Positions 1 to 6,913 of a stretch of DNA of 7,016 bases are shown piece by piece (position 1 is the stretch's first letter; each line of letters starts with the position of its first letter). The stretch lies in the NCBI GenBank assembly GCA_002409375.1, contig DHNF01000088.1, forward strand, positions 2,219 through 9,234, written 5' to 3'. The notes under the pieces were generated by a model that did not search any database, was not told where the DNA came from, and saw only the letters and a program-made list of their open reading frames with translations. This DNA is from Ruminococcaceae bacterium UBA5423. GTDB lineage: Bacteria > Bacillota > Clostridia > Oscillospirales > Acutalibacteraceae. A program made the translations under genes and the position numbers.

Positions 1-2
1 AC

Positions 3-632
3 GGCGGGTACGATGCTTTGGCTCTGGATAAATTGCCGTTGCCGCTGCAGACACGCGCACTTAAATTAGCGGTTGGGCTTGTTGATCAAAAAGCCGCCTT
101 AGGGCTTTCTCAAAGACATGTCAGCTTAATGCAAGGATTGTTAAAGTCAGGCGGTGCGTTAACTCTGTTTGGCGGATTGGAAGCGCGTGTCACACAAGGC
201 CGGTTTTTATTATGGAATAGACTTCAAGGTGCTATTTCGACCGACGAGGTGGAAATAGAGCTGAAAATCGGTATTTCCTTCACATTTTATGGCAAAATAT
301 ACAGACCGGCTCTTTTGTCTTTGGATGTATTTGAAAAACAGCAAAAAATTCATAAAAACTTATTAAAATATTCGCTTAATTATGATAAGATAAGTGGGCA
401 ACTTATTTTAAGAGGACGCAGGCCGGGCGATGCATACCGACCGGCGGGGCGAAATATTAAAAAAACATTAAAAAAATTATTTAATGAGCATAAAATACCG
501 GCTGTCATGCGCGATACCGTTCCGGTAGTCTGTGATGAACACGGGATTGTGCTTGTTGGCGGCTTGGGGTGTGACGAGCGGGTGCTTATTGACGCCACCT
601 GCCGCCGGGTGATGGTGCTGGAATCCGTTTAG
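3..632 (+). CDS. tilS: tRNA(Ile)-lysidine synthetase TilS, C-terminal part (5' end outside window)
   Basis: TilS attaches lysine to C34 of the CAU-anticodon tRNA-Ile using ATP, so that the tRNA reads AUA codons as isoleucine; it acts in the cytoplasm. Only the last 209 residues are visible. The reading frame is open through the left edge, so the TTG at 18 is not a real start, and the N-terminal ATP-pyrophosphatase domain with its SGGxDS loop lies upstream. The visible part contains the middle tRNA-binding region and the C-terminal TilS domain. The latter is recognised by RRPGD (417-431), a following YRPAGR, the basic run KKTLKKLF, KIP and RDTVPVV, then a GIVLVGGLG strand, the usual order for this domain. 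The gene ends in TAG, 19 nt before the hpt start, in the tilS-hpt-ftsH order known from Bacillus and other Firmicutes. Identification rests on the C-terminal domain and this context. Confidence 0.93.
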   Translation, partial: GGYDALALDKLPLPLQTRALKLAVGLVDQKAALGLSQRHVSLMQGLLKSGGALTLFGGLEARVTQGRFLLWNRLQGAISTDEVEIELKIGISFTFYGKIYRPALLSLDVFEKQQKIHKNLLKYSLNYDKISGQLILRGRRPGDAYRPAGRNIKKTLKKLFNEHKIPAVMRDTVPVVCDEHGIVLVGGLGCDERVLIDATCRRVMVLESV

Positions 633-651
633 CGAAGGAGTTGGTTAGGCT

Positions 652-1197
652 GTGGGTCTGCATGAGGATGTTGGAGAAATTTTATTTTCGGCAGAACAAA
701 TTGCCGATATTGTTTTACGTTTAGGCAAACAAATAAGCTGTGATTACAAGAGCAAGGATCTTGTTATGATTAGTGTGCTTAAAGGCTCGCTAATGTTTAT
801 GGCCGACTTGATGCGCGCAGTCACGGTGCCTTGTTCGATAGATTTTTTATCAGTTTCGAGCTATGGTTCGGGCACAGCCACAACCGGTGAAGTCCGCATC
901 TTGAAGGATTTGGAAATGACACTTAAGGGCAAGGATGTTTTGGTAGTTGAGGATATTCTGGACTCTGGAATGACACTATCCTTTCTTCTCAAAAACCTGA
1001 CCTCTCGGCACCCCCGCAGCATACGCCTGTGTACGTTGCTAGATAAGCCGGAACGCCGGCGTGTTGATATCAAAGCCGATTATGTAGGTGCCGAGGTTCC
1101 CGATAAGTTTATTGTAGGTTATGGGCTTGATTACGCTGAGAAATACCGAAATTTACCGTACATCGGCATTTTGAAGCCCGAGATATATGAGGATTAA
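652..1197 (+). CDS. hpt: Hypoxanthine(-guanine) phosphoribosyltransferase
   Basis: This cytoplasmic purine-salvage enzyme joins hypoxanthine or guanine to PRPP, giving IMP or GMP and pyrophosphate. The 181 residues match the usual bacterial size. Visible motifs, in order, are the pyrophosphate-binding loop LKGS (43-46), the flexible loop SYGSGT (70-75), the PRPP-binding motif VLVVEDILDSGMTL (96-109) with the acidic pair E100/D101, the purine-contacting lysine in LDKPERR (K132), and the C-terminal KFIVGYGLDYAEKYRNLPYIG region with F153 and D160. The start is a GTG with GAAGGAG at 634-640, about 11 nt upstream. It lies 19 nt after tilS and is followed 31 nt later by ftsH, so the three genes are probably one transcript. 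Specificity for hypoxanthine versus guanine cannot be read from the sequence; xanthine preference is unlikely given the close Hpt-type motifs. Confidence 0.97.
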   Translation: MGLHEDVGEILFSAEQIADIVLRLGKQISCDYKSKDLVMISVLKGSLMFMADLMRAVTVPCSIDFLSVSSYGSGTATTGEVRILKDLEMTLKGKDVLVVEDILDSGMTLSFLLKNLTSRHPRSIRLCTLLDKPERRRVDIKADYVGAEVPDKFIVGYGLDYAEKYRNLPYIGILKPEIYED

Positions 1198-1215
1198 CCG
1201 AAATTATTATTAGTT

Positions 1216-1231
1216 AGGAGTGAATTTTTTG
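1216..1231 (+). promoter_or_regulatory. Ribosome binding site and TTG start that define the ftsH N-terminus
   Basis: AGGAG at 1216-1220 is followed by an 8-nt spacer and TTG at 1229-1231. An in-frame GTG at 1220-1222 would give three more residues, but it overlaps this Shine-Dalgarno sequence and has no other one at a useful distance. The TTG is therefore the better start. Confidence 0.8.
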
Positions 1232-3190
1232 GAGTCCAATAACAATGATTATGGGAAAATAATACGAAATGTCGGGCTGCTGCTTGGAATACCGCTGCTT
1301 ATTTTTGTCGGATTGTGGCTGCTTATGGATTCCCGCGCGACGCTTGACAAAACCGTATATTCAGATATTGTCCGTTATTTTGAGCAAAACAAGGTCGAGA
1401 AATATACGCTGGATCTTGGTAACGGTACGCTGGCTTTGACTTTGCGTCAGCAATACCGTGAGGATTTAAATAACGACGGTAAAATTGATGATAAGGACAT
1501 AATCAAATATACAGTGCCCGATGTAAATTTATTTCTTTCGGACGTCCGAGATATTGTAAACGAAGCTAACCGGGACGACAACCCGGACAATGATGTTGTA
1601 TCATATGATTATCAACCAGTTAGTGAGCTGCCCTGGATTATTAATTTACTGCCTTCATTACTGATAATTGTATTTTTTATCGTCATGTGGGTAATGATGC
1701 GGCGTTCGCTTTCATCAATAGACGGCGGCAGAGCAATGGGGTTTGGCAAAGCGCGTGTCAAGCAGCCTGCTGATGAAAAGCGTAAAACCACATTTGCAGA
1801 CGTAGCCGGTGCTGATGAGGAAAAAGAAGAGCTGCGTGAAATTGTTGATTTTCTTAAGCAGCCCAGAAAGTTTAAGGAGCTGGGCGCGCGAGTTCCAAAA
1901 GGCGTGCTGCTCGTCGGTCCTCCTGGTACGGGAAAAACCTTGCTTGCCCGTGCTGTTGCCGGGGAGGCAGGCGTTCCGTTTTTCTCTATTTCTGGTTCGG
2001 ATTTTGTCGAAATGTATGTCGGCGTAGGTGCATCGAGAGTGCGCGATTTGTTTGACCAGGCAAAAAAGAATTCGCCTTGCATTATCTTCATAGATGAAAT
2101 TGACGCAGTTGGTCGGCAGCGTGGTGCCGGCCTTGGCGGCGGCCATGATGAGCGCGAGCAGACACTCAATCAGCTGCTTGTGGAAATGGACGGGTTTGGT
2201 GCAAACGAAGGCGTCATTATGATTGCTGCAACCAACCGCCCCGACATTTTGGACCCGGCTTTGATGCGTCCCGGTCGTTTTGATCGCCAGATAGTTGTCA
2301 ATTATCCCGATATCAGGGGACGAGAGGAAATACTAAAGGTACATGCGCGCGGTAAGCCGTTAGCGCCCGATGTGGATTTGTCTGTCATTGCAAAGACGAC
2401 TGCTGGCTTTACCGGAGCAGATTTGGAAAACCTTCTAAACGAGGCCGCACTGCTCGCAGCGCGCAAGGGACACCATTCAATTACCATGCCTGAAATTGAA
2501 GAGGCTGCTATTAAGGTAGTTATGGGCACCGAAAAACGAAGCCATGTGATAACAGACAAGGATAAAAAGCTTACAGCATATCATGAGGCCGGCCATGCAG
2601 TTGTCACTTTTTATTCCCCGACACAGGATCCCGTTCATCAGATCTCAGTTATACCGCGCGGAATGGCGGGCGGTTATACCATGAGCCTGCCACAGACCGA
2701 TAAAAACTACCGTTTAAAGGCCGAGATGCTGGAGGGCATTCAGGTCATGCTTGGCGGACGTGTTGCCGAGGCGCTTGTGCTTGCAGACATTTCGACCGGG
2801 GCCGCCAATGATATTGAGCGCGCAACCGATACCGCACGAAATATGGTTATTAAATATGGAATGTCTAAGGATTTGGGTCCGATACTATACGGATCTTCAG
2901 ATGCTAACGAGATTTTCTTAGGACGTGACTTTGGTCATACCCGCAATTACTCGGAAGAGGTTGCTGCTAAGATTGATGCCGAAATTAAGGCAATTATCGG
3001 TCAATGTTATTCCGAAACAGAACGCAAGCTGTCCGAGCATAAAGATAAACTGCACGCTGTTGCACAATACTTGTTTGCAAACGAAAAAATGGACTCCGAG
3101 CAGTTTAAAAAGATTATGGAAAGCGACACATCAGACGCCACTGAGATTGTGTTGCCAACCGGCACACCGCCAATTTTAGGACAGGAATAA
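1229..3190 (+). CDS. ftsH: ATP-dependent zinc metalloprotease FtsH (membrane-anchored AAA+ protease)
   Basis: FtsH is a hexameric membrane protease that unfolds and degrades damaged membrane proteins and short-lived regulators, with the ATPase and protease domains in the cytoplasm. From the TTG start it is 653 residues, normal for the family. Residues about 11-33 form the first membrane helix, 34-134 an extracytoplasmic domain and 136-157 the second helix. The AAA+ module has Walker A GPPGTGKT (230-237), the pore loop [10 protein letters not shown] (259-268), Walker B IIFIDE (285-290), and the second region of homology with arginine fingers R347 and R350. The protease domain has HEAGH (452-456) with zinc ligands H452 and H456, catalytic E453, and the third ligand D528 in TGAANDIE. 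All key residues are intact. Odd is an acidic D-x-N-x-D-G-x-I-D-x-x-D loop (79-90) in the outer domain. The gene follows hpt by 31 nt and ends just before a terminator. Confidence 0.98.
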   Translation: MESNNNDYGKIIRNVGLLLGIPLLIFVGLWLLMDSRATLDKTVYSDIVRYFEQNKVEKYTLDLGNGTLALTLRQQYREDLNNDGKIDDKDIIKYTVPDVNLFLSDVRDIVNEANRDDNPDNDVVSYDYQPVSELPWIINLLPSLLIIVFFIVMWVMMRRSLSSIDGGRAMGFGKARVKQPADEKRKTTFADVAGADEEKEELREIVDFLKQPRKFKELGARVPKGVLLVGPPGTGKTLLARAVAGEAGVPFFSISGSDFVEMYVGVGASRVRDLFDQAKKNSPCIIFIDEIDAVGRQRGAGLGGGHDEREQTLNQLLVEMDGFGANEGVIMIAATNRPDILDPALMRPGRFDRQIVVNYPDIRGREEILKVHARGKPLAPDVDLSVIAKTTAGFTGADLENLLNEAALLAARKGHHSITMPEIEEAAIKVVMGTEKRSHVITDKDKKLTAYHEAGHAVVTFYSPTQDPVHQISVIPRGMAGGYTMSLPQTDKNYRLKAEMLEGIQVMLGGRVAEALVLADISTGAANDIERATDTARNMVIKYGMSKDLGPILYGSSDANEIFLGRDFGHTRNYSEEVAAKIDAEIKAIIGQCYSETERKLSEHKDKLHAVAQYLFANEKMDSEQFKKIMESDTSDATEIVLPTGTPPILGQE

Positions 3191-3196
3191 AATGAT

Positions 3197-3233
3197 AAAA
3201 CCACTGCGCCGAACATATGGCACAGTGGTTTTT
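3197..3233 (+). terminator. Intrinsic terminator of the tilS-hpt-ftsH transcript
   Basis: AAAACCACTG (3197-3206) pairs perfectly with CAGTGGTTTT (3223-3232). After one C-A mismatch the stem can continue with GCC (3208-3210) and GGC (3219-3221), leaving an 8-nt loop. A T run at 3229-3233 forms the U-tract. It begins seven bases after the ftsH stop. The A-rich 5' flank means it could also act, more weakly, on the minus strand. Confidence 0.88.
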
Positions 3234-3259
3234 CACTTTAACTATTTCTCGTACCAACC

Positions 3260-3284
3260 GTAGGGCGTGATGCCCTATCACGCC
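3260..3284 (+). repeat. REP-like palindrome, type A (complete copy)
   Basis: The tetranucleotide GTAG (3260-3263) is followed by a perfect 8-bp stem, GGCGTGAT (3264-3271) with ATCACGCC (3277-3284), around a 5-nt loop GCCCT. An alternative pairing of TAGGGC (3261-3266) with GCCCTA (3272-3277) is also possible. The GTAG-plus-hairpin layout is that of REP sequences. The first 14 nt recur exactly at 3475-3488. A transcript-level role, such as protecting an mRNA 3' end, is inference. Confidence 0.6.
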
Positions 3285-3356
3285 GTTACCGGAAGATATT
3301 ATTATATCGGCTGGGATGGGGTTGTTTCACCATACTTATAATTACCACGAAATCAT

Positions 3357-3473
3357 GTAGGGAACGCCGTCCTCGGCGTTCCGCATCATTTAGAACGATG
3401 AATCAATATTCATAAATATTCAAGATTATCGTTGACACAATTCAATCGGAGCGCCGGGGACGGCGCTCCCTAC
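3357..3473. repeat. Inverted REP-like doublet (REPIN/BIME-like, 117 nt)
   Basis: Two 26-nt arms, 3357-3382 and 3448-3473, are inverted repeats of one another with 23 of 26 positions identical. Each arm begins with GTAG and is itself a 9-bp hairpin with a 4-nt loop: GGAACGCCG/CGGCGTTCC on the left and GGAGCGCCG/CGGCGCTCC on the right. The 65-nt AT-rich centre has a nested inverted repeat, AACGAT (3394-3399) with ATCGTT (3428-3433), and an inner pair AATATT (3405-3410 and 3415-3420). The whole could fold as one long hairpin. No target-site duplication is visible at the borders. A small MITE is the main alternative reading. Confidence 0.65.
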
Positions 3474-3474
3474 A

Positions 3475-3488
3475 GTAGGGCGTGATGC
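3475..3488 (+). repeat. REP-like palindrome, type A (half copy)
   Basis: These 14 nt, GTAGGGCGTGATGC, are identical to 3260-3273. Only the GTAG head and the first stem arm are present; the returning ATCACGCC arm is missing and the ilvC terminator starts nine bases later. It lies one base after the CTAC end of the inverted doublet, head to head with it. It is probably a truncated copy. Confidence 0.5.
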
Positions 3489-3496
3489 GAAAGTAT

Positions 3497-3535
3497 GAAA
3501 ACCTCGTGCCTCCGATTTGGCGGCACGAGGTTTTC
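3497..3535 (-). terminator. Intrinsic terminator of the ilvBNC operon
   Basis: GAAAACCTCGTGCC (3497-3510) and GGCACGAGGTTTTC (3522-3535) form a perfect 14-bp stem with an 11-nt loop. It starts 16 nt beyond the ilvC stop on the minus strand. The T run lies at the foot of the stem (TTTTC, then ATACTTT on the minus strand). Because the stem carries A on one side and T on the other, it may also work for plus-strand read-through from ftsH. Confidence 0.85.
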
Positions 3536-3551
3536 TCTGTGTGAAAATATT

Positions 3552-4696
<1,145 letters not shown>

Positions 4697-5200
4697 TCAT
4701 TCCCTTTTGGTAGGGCGTAAGGCGTTTGGACCTTTTTCAAGCGCGATAATGCCGGTGCGCACTATTTCTTTAACTCCATAAGGCTTTAACAGTGTTTCAA
4801 GTGTCTCGGTTCGCTCAATAGTGTCTGCAAATTCCAGTGTAAGCGTGCTGCGGGTTACATCAACTATCCGTGCGCCCATAAGTTCTGATATACGCATTAC
4901 ATCTTCGCGCTTGCCGTTGCCTGCCGCAACCTTTATAATCGACAGTGTTCGTGCAATTGTTTCAGCAGGGACAAGCGTTTTTACCTTTATTACAGGAATT
5001 AATTTGTTAAGCTGTTTTTCAAGCTGTTCAACAATATATTCGTCACCATCAACAACAATAGTCATTCTTGAAATTGATGTATCTTCGGTAACACCAACGG
5101 CGAGCGATTCTATATTAAAGCCTCGGCGGGAAAATAATCCGGACACCTTGGATAAAACGCCGGCATGGTTTTCGACCAATACCGAAATAGTATATTTCAT
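4697..5200 (-). CDS. ilvN: Acetohydroxyacid synthase small (regulatory) subunit
   Basis: The small subunit binds the IlvB catalytic subunit, raises its activity and confers feedback inhibition by valine. The 167 residues match full-length IlvN/IlvH. An ACT domain spans about 1-75 and contains ENHAGVLSKVSGLF and RRGFNIESLAVG; N11, G14 and N29 align with residues that bind valine in E. coli IlvH, so valine inhibition is likely. The C-terminal small-subunit domain follows at about 80-155. The start is the ATG at 5200, preceded by AGGAGG (5214-5209) with an ideal 8-nt spacer; the frame is open further upstream inside ilvB, but that extension is not homologous. The Shine-Dalgarno sequence overlaps the ilvB stop, suggesting translational coupling. 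The last nine residues, NALRPTKRE, extend beyond the conserved domain and are partly encoded by a GTAGGGCGT repeat-like sequence. Confidence 0.98.
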   Translation of the reverse strand: MKYTISVLVENHAGVLSKVSGLFSRRGFNIESLAVGVTEDTSISRMTIVVDGDEYIVEQLEKQLNKLIPVIKVKTLVPAETIARTLSIIKVAAGNGKREDVMRISELMGARIVDVTRSTLTLEFADTIERTETLETLLKPYGVKEIVRTGIIALEKGPNALRPTKRE

Positions 5201-5216
5201 GCGACATTCCTCCTCA
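5200..5216 (-). promoter_or_regulatory. ilvN ribosome binding site overlapping the ilvB stop
   Basis: On the minus strand the TGA stop of ilvB (5216-5214) runs directly into GAGGAGG, and the ilvN ATG follows 8 nt after AGGAGG. Ribosomes ending ilvB translation would sit on this site, which would help keep the two subunits in fixed ratio. The arrangement fixes the ilvN start at 5200. Confidence 0.85.
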
Positions 5217-6836
5217 AAGTGACGGATAATCGGGGTTAACACTGCATTCAAGTAAAAAAGGCTTATCGGTGCACAACATTTCGTCAATTGCGTCCTCAAC
5301 TTCACTATTACTTGAAACGGCACGCGCCGATATCCCGTATGCATTTGCGATTTGAACAAAATCAGGATTGCAGTCAAGATAAACAGCACTGTGCCGGCAC
5401 CCATACTGTCTGTCCTGAAGTTCGCGCACCATTCCGAGACGGTTGTTTCGCATAATCACAATTTTAACGCCAATGTTTTCTTGGCATATTGTAGCAAGCT
5501 CCATAATGCTCATCTGAAAAGATCCGTCGCCGCATACTGCGCAGACTTGCTTGTCGGGCGATGCAATTTTTGAGCCGACGGCACATGGTATTGAATAACC
5601 CATTGTGCCCATTCCGCCAGATGTCAGGAACCGTCCACTTTTAACCTCGAAATAGTTTGCCGACCAAATCTGGTTTTGCCCGACATCAGCGCAAATAACC
5701 GAATCCGGTTTCATTTTTTGGGACAATTTGCGCATAAAGGCTTTGGGTTCGACAAAGTCTTGTGTCAAAGGAATGTCCACCTGTGAGTATCGTTTTTTTC
5801 TGTCTGTTACCCTTGCTACCCATTCAGATGGTGATTGCCAGTCGCATTTTTGAATAAGTTCAGTTAAAACATTTCTTAAATTGCCCACGATAGGAATATG
5901 AGCAGACATATTTTTGCCTATTTCGGCAGGGTCTATGTCAATATGGATTATTTTAGCGCGTTCGGCCACCTGCCCGGGAGATGCAACAGCCCTGTCACCG
6001 ACTCGGGCACCCATAAGGATCAAAAGGTCTGCATCTCGTATTGCCTTATTTGCCGGAGCACAGCCATGGCTGCCCAGCATACCAAGATTTAAAGCATGTC
6101 CGGATGGAAGTGCCCCGATACCCATCATTGTGCATATAACCGGTATATTGGATTTTTCCACAAATTTCTGCAAAAGCCCGTTCGCATTGGCCGAAAACAC
6201 GCCGCCACCTGCACATATAACCGGACGGCTGCTTTCACTTATTGCTTCGATTGCTTTTTTTATCTGTAAAGAATGACCCAGCACACTTGGTTTATAACCA
6301 ATGATGTCGACAGGGAAATCATAATCAAAATCGGGTATCATGGTCTTTTGCATGTCAATCGGCACATCTATAAGCACAGGACCGGGGCGGCCGGTTGCTG
6401 ATATGTGAAAAGCCTCTTTCATAATTCGAGGCAAGTCCCGTGCGCGTTTTACAAGATAAGAATGTTTTGTGAACGGTTCCGCAGCGCCGGTTATGTCGGC
6501 TTCCTGAAACACATCGCGCCCAAGCAAGTCACTGCGCACCTGACCTGTAATTGCAACAAGCGGAATTGAATCCATATAGGCAGATGCTATGCCTGTCAGC
6601 AGGTTGGTGGCACCCGGACCCGAGGTTGAGATACAAACGCCCGGACGGCCGGAAATTCTGGCGTAACCACTTGCCGAGTGTGCCGCGTTTTGTTCTGTGC
6701 GTACCATTACATGGTGAATGCTGCTCTTGACAAGCTCGTCGTAAAACGGGCATATAGTTGCGCCAATATAGCCAAACGCAACCTGCACGCCTTCCAGCTC
6801 AAGACATTTCACCATTGCCGCGGCACCGGAAATCAT
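5214..6836 (-). CDS. ilvB: Acetohydroxyacid synthase large (catalytic) subunit
   Basis: This thiamine-diphosphate enzyme decarboxylates pyruvate and joins it to a second pyruvate (acetolactate) or to 2-ketobutyrate (acetohydroxybutyrate), the first common step to the branched-chain amino acids. It is 540 residues, with N-terminal pyrimidine-binding (about 1-165), central (190-325) and C-terminal pyrophosphate-binding (365-530) domains. Catalytic Glu48 lies in RTEQNAAH; the cofactor motif runs from GDGSF (436-440) to NN (464-465). I prefer the ATG at 6836 over the TTG at 6845 because GAGGG (6851-6847) lies 10 nt before the ATG but only 1 nt before the TTG. Unusual are Ile24 in the normally GYPG motif, Thr27, Arg101, Val109 and Leu473 at herbicide-contact positions, and a short C-terminus. 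The ilvN-ilvC neighbours favour the biosynthetic enzyme over catabolic acetolactate synthase. Confidence 0.96.
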   Translation of the reverse strand: MISGAAAMVKCLELEGVQVAFGYIGATICPFYDELVKSSIHHVMVRTEQNAAHSASGYARISGRPGVCISTSGPGATNLLTGIASAYMDSIPLVAITGQVRSDLLGRDVFQEADITGAAEPFTKHSYLVKRARDLPRIMKEAFHISATGRPGPVLIDVPIDMQKTMIPDFDYDFPVDIIGYKPSVLGHSLQIKKAIEAISESSRPVICAGGGVFSANANGLLQKFVEKSNIPVICTMMGIGALPSGHALNLGMLGSHGCAPANKAIRDADLLILMGARVGDRAVASPGQVAERAKIIHIDIDPAEIGKNMSAHIPIVGNLRNVLTELIQKCDWQSPSEWVARVTDRKKRYSQVDIPLTQDFVEPKAFMRKLSQKMKPDSVICADVGQNQIWSANYFEVKSGRFLTSGGMGTMGYSIPCAVGSKIASPDKQVCAVCGDGSFQMSIMELATICQENIGVKIVIMRNNRLGMVRELQDRQYGCRHSAVYLDCNPDFVQIANAYGISARAVSSNSEVEDAIDEMLCTDKPFLLECSVNPDYPSL

Positions 6837-6851
6837 TCTTATCAAACCCTC
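6834..6851 (-). promoter_or_regulatory. Ribosome binding site choosing the ilvB start
   Basis: GAGGG at 6851-6847 lies 10 nt upstream of the ATG at 6836-6834. An in-frame TTG at 6845-6843 is only 1 nt from this site. Family alignment (a short start followed by SGAxxMVKCLE) also favours the ATG. Confidence 0.75.
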
Positions 6852-6876
6852 ACTTATAATATTGTTTTTGCTCTAT

Positions 6877-6913
6877 GGTTTTACATTATATCTCTAATAT
6901 TTGTATGCGTCAA
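6877..6913 (-). promoter_or_regulatory. Sigma-A promoter of the ilvBNC operon
   Basis: On the minus strand TTGACG (6913-6908) and TATAAT (6890-6885) are separated by exactly 17 nt. This gives 5 of 6 and 6 of 6 matches to consensus, with an expected start near 6879-6877 and a leader of about 40 nt. The upstream sequence to the window edge is AT-rich and could add UP-element activity. The short leader leaves no room for a T-box or an attenuator downstream of this start. No clear CodY-type operator was recognised. Confidence 0.85.

Larger units (their letters stand above)
3191..3551. other. Convergent intergenic region with no gene
   Basis: About 360 nt separate the converging ends of ftsH and ilvC. 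The stretch holds a terminator at each side (3197-3233 and 3497-3535) and, between them, several GTAG-headed palindromes (3260-3284, 3357-3473, 3475-3488) set in AT-rich sequence. I found no credible coding sequence or RNA gene here. A small palindrome GATAT-TATT-ATATC lies at 3295-3308 and has no assigned meaning. Confidence 0.8.

Noticed and set aside
1220..1228. GTG at 1220 as the ftsH start
   Set aside because: It overlaps the only Shine-Dalgarno sequence; the TTG at 1229 has 8-nt spacing to it.
1612..2169. Long open frames on the minus strand opposite ftsH
   Set aside because: They are antisense to the conserved AAA+ core of ftsH, have serine/proline/arginine-rich composition typical of shadow frames, and show no recognisable domain.
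3241..3488. CRISPR array or small structured RNA gene in the convergent spacer
   Set aside because: The repeats are palindromic, in mixed orientation and irregularly spaced, with no uniform spacers; no promoter or known RNA family features were seen.
5201..5404. N-terminal extension of the ilvN frame into ilvB
   Set aside because: It overlaps ilvB coding sequence, is not homologous to any IlvN part, and the ATG at 5200 has a well-placed AGGAGG.
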